Of a stretch of DNA of 6,034 nucleotides, positions 1-5,220 are shown one piece after another (the stretch's first letter is position 1; each line of letters starts with the position of its first letter). The notes beneath the pieces were generated by a model. That model saw nothing but the letters and a program-made list of their open reading frames with translations. It was not told the DNA's origin and did no database searches. Position numbers and translations under genes: made by a program. Source of the stretch: Saprospirales bacterium (lineage in GTDB: Bacteria > Bacteroidota > Bacteroidia > Chitinophagales > Saprospiraceae); contig JAHEAS010000237.1 of the NCBI GenBank assembly GCA_024642645.1, positions 1-6,034 of the forward strand. The letters run 5' to 3'.

Positions 1-150
1 ATGTTCCCGACCGAAGGCTGTGCGGCTTCCTTTTTTTATCAAATTCTGAAAAACCAAGTCCTGTGCCTCGGTCGCTGCCATACTCATCTGTCCGATGCTT
101 CGGGCAATGCGGCGTGCGACGGGCTTGAGCAGAGTTGACTTGAATTTCAT
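1..150 (-). CDS. GH3-family protein (auxin-responsive GH3-like), N-terminal fragment
   Basis: Only the first 50 codons are present; the gene leaves the window at the left edge. The reading starts MKFKSTLLKPVARRI and ends QNLIKKGSRTAFGREH. The pattern of a basic start, then Q(D/N)LI..(A/G)..T.FG..H, is the usual N-terminal block of GH3 proteins. These are adenylate-forming enzymes; plant members conjugate amino acids to acyl acids such as auxin or jasmonate, while the substrates of the bacterial members are largely unknown. The ATP-binding and acyl-binding parts lie outside the window, so activity cannot be judged. ATG at 150-148 is the natural start: the family match begins within a few residues of it, and non-coding repeat sequence begins 9 bases upstream. 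There is no purine-rich ribosome site just before the start. No signal peptide is seen, so it is probably cytoplasmic. The family call rests on a short segment from memory. Confidence 0.72.
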   Translation of the reverse strand, partial: MKFKSTLLKPVARRIARSIGQMSMAATEAQDLVFQNLIKKGSRTAFGREH

Positions 151-159
151 CTCGGAGGG

Positions 160-324
160 AGTTTTGAGGTGACATCTTTTTGCCCGCTGCACTTTTCAAA
201 TTTGGCTGAAAAATTAAAAGGCAAAAGGTGTCATCTCAAAACTGTCGCCCACGAGATGACACCTTTTTGCCTTTTAAAACCCTGCAAAAATCAAAGTGTA
301 TGGCGGGCAAAAAGATGTCACCTC
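160..324. repeat. Four-arm interspersed repeat module (nested inverted repeats)
   Basis: Four copies of a motif like GAGRTGACAYCTTTTTGCC lie in alternating orientation: arm A+ at 166-187, B- at 216-237, B+ at 253-275 and A- at 303-324. The outer arms 166-187 and 303-324 are perfect 22-bp inverted repeats. The inner arms 214-237 and 253-277 are inverted repeats that differ only by one extra base in the run of T. The left two arms also pair over a longer stretch, 160-184 with 220-243, because both carry an agttttgag flank. No open reading frame with coding character covers the block, and no target-site duplication is obvious at its ends. The design resembles REP/REPIN-type or MITE-like non-autonomous repeats, or a structured untranslated region. 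It fills the gap between glgP and the GH3 gene and would sit in the GH3 5' leader if the two were co-transcribed. Confidence 0.8.
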
Positions 325-337
325 ATTGACTTTGGTT

Positions 338-350
338 GTGGCTTCGCCAC
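338..350 (-). terminator. Small hairpin just after the glucan phosphorylase gene
   Basis: GTGGC at 338-342 pairs perfectly with GCCAC at 346-350 around a 3-nt loop. On the minus strand the core reads GCGAAGC, a sequence known as an unusually stable DNA mini-hairpin. It begins about 30 bases past the glgP stop codon. No run of T follows it on the minus strand, so an intrinsic terminator is not well supported; it could be a 3'-end stabilising stem. Confidence 0.25.
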
Positions 351-380
351 TATAGGTTTCGTAAAAATGGCGTTGGCTTT

Positions 381-2060
381 TTAAACCAATTCCATCTTCT
401 TCACCCCAACTTTGTACAGCTTTTTGTAGTATTCGTCGGCCATGCGGTCGGAGTCAAAGAAGGTGACCACTTCCTTCATGCTGTTTTTCACCACAGCCAG
501 CCATTTTTTGCGCTTTTTGTAGTACAGGGGCAGTATCTCGTTTTCGAGCACAGCAACTAAGTTTTTACGGTCGAATTCATCCTGTATGCCGTCTGGCCAG
601 CTTTGGTCGGCCTGGTCGGTCACGAAGCAGTTGTGGCCGTGGCTGGCGAATTCTGGAATCCAACCGTCCCAAGTGGAGAGGTTCACGCAGGCATTCATGG
701 CGGCAGTCATGCCGCTGGTACCTGATGCCTCCCGTGGGATGCGGGGGTTGTTCAGCCAGATGTCGCTGCCCTGTTTCATGGTTTTCGACAGGGAAAGCTC
801 GTAGCCTGTGATGACGGCCACGTTCGGGTATTTCTTCGAAATATGCTCCAGCTTGTTGAAGGTGCCAATGGCATCGTAGTCCATCGGGTAAGGCTTGCCC
901 GCCCAGATGATTTGGATGGGCATTTCCGTGTTGTTCAACAACCTTTCAAAATCCTCCAAATCACGGGTGATGAGGTCGGCACGCTTGTAGCCAGCATAGC
1001 GCCTTGCCCACACCAGCGTCAGCACGTCGGGCTGAAAAATCTTCCCTGTCTGGTCTGCTACCACCTCGAAGAGGCGGAGTTTCAGTTCCGTTTTACGGGC
1101 ATCGAGGGCATCATCGTCACTATTGAGCAATGCTTCATCGAGCTGTGGGTCGTGCCAGTACAGGTGGTTCTGGGCGTTGGTGATATGCGTGATGGGGCAA
1201 ATATTGTCGTAGCCACTCCACATTTCACGGGCCACTTCGCCGTGTATTTTTGAAACACCGTTGGCCATGCGGGCCATGCGGAGCGCCGCCAAAGTGTGGC
1301 TGAACACCTCGTCGGAAATGCCCGTGATCCGGCGTACTTCCGAGAGCGTGACGTTTCCGAAGAAGCTCATGCGCTCCAACAGGTGAATGTCGTGCTTCTC
1401 GTTACCAGCCTCCACGGGTGTGTGCGTGGTGAAAACCAAACGCTTTTGCACCTCGTCCATCACCCCAAATTTGTCGTACAAATGAAAGGCGGCAGGCAGT
1501 GCATGCGCCTCGTTCAGGTGGTACACGTCTGCATTGTAGCCGAGAATGTCGAGCAGCTTGGCGCCGCCCATGCCAAGTAGGATGGACTGTGCCACCTTGG
1601 CCTCCGTGTTGTTGGAGTAAAGGCGGTGGGAGATGGTCTGCGCCAGGTAATCGTTGTCCGGGTGGATAGTGGACAGCAGGAACATCGGTGCCGAACCAAA
1701 TACATGCGGCGGCAAATACCAAGCCTTTACCGTGATGTCGTGCTTGTTCACTTGGATTTTGAACTCGATGCCCGTGTCCACGAGGAAATTGTACTGGCGC
1801 TCCAGGAAGAGCACGTCCATCTCGCCGGTGCCATTGCGCACCTGGTCGTAGTAGCCGTACTTCCAGAGGATGCCGATGCCAATGAGGTTTTGCTTGAGGT
1901 CGTAGGCGCTGCGCATGTGCGAGCCTGCGAGGTAGCCGAGGCCACCGGAGTAGATTTTCAGCGCTTGGTCAATGGCGAACTCCATGCTGAAGTAAGCCAC
2001 TTTTTGTGCGTATTTTTTATCAGTGGGGTATGGATGCTTAAAAGGCGTAAACTGACTCAT
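381..2060 (-). CDS. glgP: GT35 alpha-glucan phosphorylase-like protein, short form, PLP lysine replaced
   Basis: This 559-residue protein belongs to glycosyltransferase family 35 (glycogen/maltodextrin phosphorylase), which normally uses phosphate and PLP to release glucose-1-phosphate from alpha-1,4-glucans in the cytoplasm. Family landmarks in order are VAYFSMEFAI at 21-30, SGGLGYLAGSH at 38-48, HLNEAHA at 181-187, TTHTPVEAGNE at 211-221, WARRYAGYKRADL at 351-363, WAGKPYPMD at 386-394 and EASGTSGMTAAMN at 444-456. R354 and K359 align with the phosphate-contacting Arg and Lys of the muscle enzyme. In that enzyme the PLP Schiff-base lysine lies in EASGTGNMK; here the same place is T452, codon ACT. 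The protein is the short, roughly 550-residue type that lacks the N-terminal extension of 850-residue homologues. ATG at 2060 fits because conserved sequence starts about 20 residues in. The fold assignment is strong; true phosphorylase activity is doubtful, so the symbol marks homology only. Confidence 0.85.
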   Translation of the reverse strand: MSQFTPFKHPYPTDKKYAQKVAYFSMEFAIDQALKIYSGGLGYLAGSHMRSAYDLKQNLIGIGILWKYGYYDQVRNGTGEMDVLFLERQYNFLVDTGIEFKIQVNKHDITVKAWYLPPHVFGSAPMFLLSTIHPDNDYLAQTISHRLYSNNTEAKVAQSILLGMGGAKLLDILGYNADVYHLNEAHALPAAFHLYDKFGVMDEVQKRLVFTTHTPVEAGNEKHDIHLLERMSFFGNVTLSEVRRITGISDEVFSHTLAALRMARMANGVSKIHGEVAREMWSGYDNICPITHITNAQNHLYWHDPQLDEALLNSDDDALDARKTELKLRLFEVVADQTGKIFQPDVLTLVWARRYAGYKRADLITRDLEDFERLLNNTEMPIQIIWAGKPYPMDYDAIGTFNKLEHISKKYPNVAVITGYELSLSKTMKQGSDIWLNNPRIPREASGTSGMTAAMNACVNLSTWDGWIPEFASHGHNCFVTDQADQSWPDGIQDEFDRKNLVAVLENEILPLYYKKRKKWLAVVKNSMKEVVTFFDSDRMADEYYKKLYKVGVKKMELV

Positions 2061-2086
2061 GAATCCGTAGTTTTCGATGAAAAATT

Positions 2087-2108
2087 GCCCGGCCTGTTCG
2101 TCGGGCCG
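2087..2108 (-). promoter_or_regulatory. Hairpin plus T run in the leader of the glucan phosphorylase-like gene
   Basis: GCCCG at 2087-2091 pairs with CGGGC at 2102-2106; an alternative register pairs 2090-2094 with 2104-2108. Read on the minus strand, the first stem is followed by AATTTTT about 20 bases before the glgP start codon. A GC-rich stem followed by T residues in a leader resembles an attenuator or weak terminator. The stem is only 5 bp, so this may be chance. Confidence 0.22.
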
Positions 2109-2190
2109 ATGCAGTTGTATGTTTTGTTTCGTGTATTACCAGGTGTCTTAAAGCAAAAATCGGGGGCGAAGATATTGAATTAGTCAGAAA

Positions 2191-2210
2191 CTGCGCCAGT
2201 TGTTGCGCAG
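2191..2210. promoter_or_regulatory. Palindrome in the divergent intergenic region, possible operator
   Basis: CTGCGC at 2191-2196 and GCGCAG at 2205-2210 are perfect inverted half-sites separated by 8 bases. The palindrome lies between the divergent glgP-like and DUF486 genes, 28 bases upstream of the DUF486 -7 box, which is a reasonable place for a dimeric regulator. It lies in a 206-base gap (2061-2266) that holds no gene. No regulator can be named from the sequence. Confidence 0.3.
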
Positions 2211-2237
2211 CGCCTAAAATTGGGTGCTGTTAAAATG

Positions 2238-2245
2238 TAGTTTTG
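2238..2245 (+). promoter_or_regulatory. Bacteroidota-type -7 promoter box for the DUF486 gene
   Basis: TAGTTTTG matches the Bacteroidota sigma-ABfr -7 consensus TAnnTTTG at every defined position. Transcription would start near 2252 and leave a leader of about 15 nt before the ATG at 2267. No clean -33 TTTG/TTG lies at the usual spacing; TTG at 2220-2222 is too close. The box also argues against the in-frame TTG at 2243 as a start codon, since that would lie inside the promoter. Confidence 0.45.
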
Positions 2246-2266
2246 TGCCTTGCAAAACCAGTTTCA

Positions 2267-2635
2267 ATGAAAGCTTTCCAGACCATTTTGTTGCTTGTGC
2301 TCTCCAATACCTTCATGACCTTCGCTTGGTATGGCCACCTGAAGTTCAAGGATATGAAGTTCACCGAAAACCTCGGGCTGCTGGCTATTATCGGCATCAG
2401 TTGGGGCATCGCCTTCTTTGAGTATTGCCTAATGGTGCCCGCCAACCGCATCGGCTACAAGCTGAACGGTGGCCCGTTTTCATTGATGGAACTCAAGGTG
2501 ATTCAGGAGGTCATCACCCTGACGGTGTTCACGGTTTTTTCCCTGCTGCTGTTTAAGACGGAAACTTTTAGGTGGAATCACATGGCGGGGTTCGGTTGCC
2601 TTGTGCTGGCGGTGTATTTTATTTTCAAAAAATAG
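2267..2635 (+). CDS. DUF486 / DMT-like small membrane protein
   Basis: The 122-residue protein is very hydrophobic, with four likely membrane helices near residues 4-22, 37-57, 78-96 and 105-120. The opening MKAFQTILLLVLSNTFMTFAWYGHLKF-type block, the FFEYC..VPANRIG centre at about 50-63 and the GPFSL..LK.IQE segment at 69-81 are hallmarks of DUF486, a conserved family distantly related to drug/metabolite (DMT/SMR-like) transporters. Its size is typical for the family, and the conserved VPANRIG and LK.IQE blocks are intact. The substrate is unknown. It would sit in the inner membrane and could work as an oligomer, as small four-helix transporters do. The ATG at 2267 is the first ATG in frame and begins exactly where family members begin. 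It is a single-gene unit, divergent from the glgP-like gene and convergent with the subunit-3 gene. Confidence 0.85.
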   Translation: MKAFQTILLLVLSNTFMTFAWYGHLKFKDMKFTENLGLLAIIGISWGIAFFEYCLMVPANRIGYKLNGGPFSLMELKVIQEVITLTVFTVFSLLLFKTETFRWNHMAGFGCLVLAVYFIFKK

Positions 2636-2657
2636 CCCTCGTTTGCCGCAACGAGGG
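2627..2657 (-). terminator. Intrinsic terminator for the minus-strand dehydrogenase unit
   Basis: CCCTCGTT at 2636-2643 pairs perfectly with AACGAGGG at 2650-2657 around a 6-nt loop. On the minus strand the stem is followed after three bases by six T (A run at 2627-2632). The stem begins about 49 bases past the stop codon of the subunit-3 gene, a normal place for its terminator. The T run overlaps the last codons of the convergent DUF486 gene. Confidence 0.65.
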
Positions 2658-2671
2658 TCATTGCGGTTTTT
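2646..2671 (+). terminator. Intrinsic terminator for the DUF486 gene
   Basis: CCGCAA at 2646-2651 pairs perfectly with TTGCGG at 2661-2666 around a 9-nt loop and is followed at once by five T at 2667-2671. It begins 11 bases past the DUF486 stop codon. It shares bases 2646-2657 with the minus-strand terminator, so the two stems cannot form together in the same molecule. Confidence 0.55.
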
Positions 2672-2705
2672 CGGCTTTGTTGTTATTGCTCCACAATGCG
2701 GAAAC

Positions 2706-3299
2706 TCACAAGCTCCAAACCCTGCCCACGTCCTTCATTGGGATGCACCCAAGGTAATCTCCCGGCACGGGGTCGTAGTTCAGCACTTTCAAGCCTACTT
2801 CCTCTGAAGTAAAATAGCCCCAAAGCATGAGCGATTTCATGGAACGGTAAAACCCAACGGGCTTCTGCTCGCCCACGGCTGTGCCCCATATCTTGCCGTT
2901 GTATTTGGGTGAATTGGCTTCTTCCGTTTTTAGGAATTCAGTGCGCTTTGCAGCATCCATTTCGGCGAAAGGCTTGCCGAATTTGCCCTTGCATCTTTCA
3001 TCAAACTGCGCCATATCCGCCACGAGCGCTTTTCGGCCTTCTTCGTTGTAAAGTTTTGAGAAGACCGTATCCATGAATATGTCCACTTTCATGTCCAAGC
3101 CGCCAGGCGTGGCAGTTTTGGGTAAAACGGTGTCCACCAAGGCCGAAATCAACTGGGCTTGGTCAGTGCTGAGGAAAGTGGGTTGCCAACTCAGGCGTGG
3201 CTCCGATTTGCAGGACTGCAAAATGGAAAACATGGACGTGGTCAGGAGGGAGGCTCCGCCCAAAAGGGCTGTATTTCTGATGGCTTCTCTTCTGTTCAT
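2706..3299 (-). CDS. Gluconate 2-dehydrogenase subunit 3 family lipoprotein
   Basis: This 197-residue protein is the small partner of a GMC-type membrane dehydrogenase. The start MNRREAIRNTALLGG has a twin-arginine pair (R3-R4) followed by a hydrophobic stretch at 11-27 and a lipobox LQSC at 27-30. It is therefore probably exported by Tat and lipidated on C30. The mature part shows family features: an L(I)SALVDTVLPKT segment at about 51-62 and the C-terminal GYFTSEEVG...Y.PVPGDYLGCIP block at 161-187. Cysteines besides C30 are C103 and C185. Known subunit-3 proteins stabilise and co-export the flavoprotein subunit; that role is inferred here. It follows the GMC gene in the same direction after a 92-bp gap packed with short repeats, and its stop at 2706 faces the convergent DUF486 gene. 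Start and length fit the family. Confidence 0.88.
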   Translation of the reverse strand: MNRREAIRNTALLGGASLLTTSMFSILQSCKSEPRLSWQPTFLSTDQAQLISALVDTVLPKTATPGGLDMKVDIFMDTVFSKLYNEEGRKALVADMAQFDERCKGKFGKPFAEMDAAKRTEFLKTEEANSPKYNGKIWGTAVGEQKPVGFYRSMKSLMLWGYFTSEEVGLKVLNYDPVPGDYLGCIPMKDVGRVWSL

Positions 3300-3307
3300 T
3301 TCTTCTT

Positions 3308-3389
3308 GGTTGATAAGGGCGATAAGGGTTGATGAGGTTGATGGGGGCCAATATCAACCCTTATCAACCTCATCAACTTCATCAACCCA
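3308..3389. repeat. Two facing arrays of a 9-nt GTTGATnAn repeat
   Basis: On the plus strand GTTGAT occurs at 3309, 3328 and 3337, with a degenerate copy GGCGAT at 3318, giving roughly 9-10 base periodicity. The opposite orientation ATCAAC follows at 3353, 3363, 3372 and 3381. The two arrays face each other, so 3326-3347 can pair with 3358-3379 around a 10-nt loop; the core 3328-3342 with 3363-3377 is a perfect 15-bp stem. Other registers also pair, such as 3321-3333 with 3353-3365 (13 bp) and 3308-3319 with 3358-3369 (12 bp). The block fills the gap between the GMC gene and the subunit-3 gene and could act as an mRNA structure that sets their relative expression. Confidence 0.8.
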
Positions 3390-3391
3390 TT

Positions 3392-5101
3392 TTACAAGTT
3401 CCCTTTTTTAAGTTCGCTCATCGCATGGTTGGCCGCACGGGCAGTCAAGGCCATGTAGGTCAGCGAGGGGTTTACGCAGGAATTGGAGGTCATGCAGGCG
3501 CCGTCCGTCACGAAGACGTTTTTGCAATCATGCACCTGATTTGTGGCATTTAGCACCGAAGTTTTGGGGTCACGTCCCATGCGGGCAGTCCCCATTTCAT
3601 GGATGCCGTAGCCCATTTCGTGCTTGTTGTCAAAGCCGACGATGTTCTTGATGCCGCATTTTTCCAGCATTTCCACAGCGTCCTCTTGAATCTGCTTATT
3701 TAGCGCCAACTCGTTTGCCTTATATTCAGCGTCAATGGCAAGGGTCGGCTGCTTCCATTTGTCGAGGTTGTTTTTGTCAAGTGTGACCTTGTTGTCGTGG
3801 TAGGGCAGGCACTCGGCAAAGCCCGTGATGAAGAATTCCCAAGGGCCAGGATTGGTAATAAGGCTGTCTTTGAACTCTGCACCGAAGCCGTCCTCATTCG
3901 CACCGCCACCCCAGCCGGGTCGAGATGCGCCACCTTGAAAGCCAAAGCCCCTCACGAACTTGTCTGATTTTGTTTTTTCATTGATGTTCCAATAGCGGGG
4001 AATGTAAATCCCGTTTGGGCGGCGGCCTTTATAATACATATCCTCAAAGCCGTCATAATTGCCCATCGCACCGATACGGTAGGTATGGTCCATGAGGTTG
4101 TGGCCGAGCTCGCCGCTATCATTTCCAAGGCCGTTGGGGAAACGGTTGGACGTTGAGTTCATCAAAACTTGGGTGGTGCTGAGGGTGGAGGCATTGCAGA
4201 AGATAATTTTTGCGTGGTACTCCACCATCTCGCCCGTTTCAGAGTCAATCACTTTCACCCCTGTTGCTCGGCTTTTGTTTTCATCAAAAACGATGGATTG
4301 GACGATGGAAAACGGGCGCATGGTGAGGTTGCCCGTAGCGTTGGCGGCGGGCAGCGTCACGGCATTGCTGCTGAAATAGGCTCCGAATGGGCAGCCCCGG
4401 TCGCAGCGGTTGCGGGTCTGGCACTTTCCCCTGCCGTTGTGCGGCACAGTGAGGTGCGCCACCCGTCCGATAATCAAATTCCTGCCAGGGAATTCCTTTT
4501 CGAGCCGCTGCTTCACCTCTTTTTCCACGCAATTCAATTCCATCGGCGGCAGGAAGTGGCTGTCAGGCAATTGTGGCAGGCCGAGCGCCTCGCCGCTGAT
4601 ACCCGCATATTTTTCCACGTAAGTGTACCAGGATTCCAAATCTTTGTAGCGGATTGGCCAATCTACCCCGTGGCCATCCTTGGCATTGGCCTCGAAGTCA
4701 ATCTCGCTCCAGCGATAGGTCTGCTTGCCCCAAAGCAGGGAGCGGCCACCCATCTGGTGCGCCCGCACCCAAAGGAAGGGCTTGACCTCAGTGTAGGGGT
4801 TTTCCTCGTCGTTGGCGTAGAAGTGCTTGTTGTTCTCGCCGACAAAGCCGGTGCGGGCTACCTTGAAGTGCTTTTTCTGGTCTTCCGGCCCTATGGCGCC
4901 CCGCAGTTCCAAATCCCATGACTCGTTGTTCATCGTTGGATAGTCCTTGATGTGCTCGACCATGCGCCCCCGTTCTAACACGAGTGTCTTTAGGCCGCCT
5001 TCGCAGAGTTCCTTGGCGGCCCATCCGCCGCTCATCCCGGACCCTATGACGATGGCGTCGTAGGTCATGTCCTTTTTTGCGTCAATGTTGAAGTTCGGCA
5101 T
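3392..5101 (-). CDS. GMC-family FAD dehydrogenase (gluconate/glucose dehydrogenase large subunit type)
   Basis: This 569-residue flavoprotein oxidises an alcohol or sugar with FAD as cofactor; the substrate is not determined. The FAD dinucleotide motif GSGMSG is at 20-25, with the ribose-binding acidic residue in VLERG (E43). The region HQMGGRSLLWG near 114-124 is a GMC signature, and ASTLSTTQVLMNS is the second. The C-terminal block has HEMGTARMG starting at H501 and SCVNPSLTYMALTARAA with N544, the usual catalytic pair region. C227, C233 and C237 form a CX5CX3C motif with the spacing of the [3Fe-4S] ligands of FAD-glucose dehydrogenase. There is no signal peptide. The partner subunit-3 gene lies 92 bp downstream with a Tat/lipobox start. 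No cytochrome gene adjoins the pair. Start: ATG at 5101; M12 is an alternative close to the FAD motif. Confidence 0.9.
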   Translation of the reverse strand: MPNFNIDAKKDMTYDAIVIGSGMSGGWAAKELCEGGLKTLVLERGRMVEHIKDYPTMNNESWDLELRGAIGPEDQKKHFKVARTGFVGENNKHFYANDEENPYTEVKPFLWVRAHQMGGRSLLWGKQTYRWSEIDFEANAKDGHGVDWPIRYKDLESWYTYVEKYAGISGEALGLPQLPDSHFLPPMELNCVEKEVKQRLEKEFPGRNLIIGRVAHLTVPHNGRGKCQTRNRCDRGCPFGAYFSSNAVTLPAANATGNLTMRPFSIVQSIVFDENKSRATGVKVIDSETGEMVEYHAKIIFCNASTLSTTQVLMNSTSNRFPNGLGNDSGELGHNLMDHTYRIGAMGNYDGFEDMYYKGRRPNGIYIPRYWNINEKTKSDKFVRGFGFQGGASRPGWGGGANEDGFGAEFKDSLITNPGPWEFFITGFAECLPYHDNKVTLDKNNLDKWKQPTLAIDAEYKANELALNKQIQEDAVEMLEKCGIKNIVGFDNKHEMGYGIHEMGTARMGRDPKTSVLNATNQVHDCKNVFVTDGACMTSNSCVNPSLTYMALTARAANHAMSELKKGNL

Positions 5102-5124
5102 ATTGAATTGGAAATGTTATTCGG

Positions 5125-5132
5125 TAAAGATA
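5125..5132 (-). promoter_or_regulatory. Possible -7 box upstream of the GMC dehydrogenase
   Basis: On the minus strand TATCTTTA matches the Bacteroidota TAnnTTTG box except at the last base and lies 23 bases before the ATG. A second 7-of-8 match, TACCTATG, is at 5146-5153. Neither has a convincing -33 element, so this is weak. The surrounding gap (5102-5220) holds no gene; it also contains nine T on the minus strand (5184-5192) after the decarboxylase gene, which could help end that transcript although no strong stem precedes it. Confidence 0.2.
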
Positions 5133-5220
5133 GCGACAAATTTTCCATAGGTAGAAGCTGCTATCTGAGGAAGTTCATGTCACAAAAAAAAAGCAATTAG
5201 AAGATTTTGATTAAACGCCT

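Noticed and set aside
166..324. CRISPR array
   Set aside because: The repeats alternate in orientation, differ in sequence and have unequal spacers, and no cas gene is near.
160..324. Insertion sequence with terminal inverted repeats
   Set aside because: No transposase frame fits between the arms and no target-site duplication is visible; only a non-autonomous element remains possible.
169..384. Small plus-strand open frames over the repeat block
   Set aside because: The codons follow the repeat arms, the products are low in plausible protein character and there is no start signal; not coding.
2141..2160. Stretch aggtgtcttaaagcaaaaat as a fifth copy of the 160-324 repeat motif
   Set aside because: Only about nine bases resemble the motif core; this is too weak to call.
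1626..2183. 185-codon open frame on the plus strand opposite the start of the phosphorylase-like gene
   Set aside because: Antisense to conserved GT35 sequence and without recognisable domains; a shadow frame.
2243..2266. Upstream TTG start adding eight residues to the DUF486 protein
   Set aside because: The TTG lies inside the TAGTTTTG box, and the family begins at the ATG at 2267.
4169..4921. 250-codon open frame on the plus strand opposite the GMC gene
   Set aside because: It lies wholly antisense to a well-conserved gene and its translation matches no family I recognise; it is a shadow frame.
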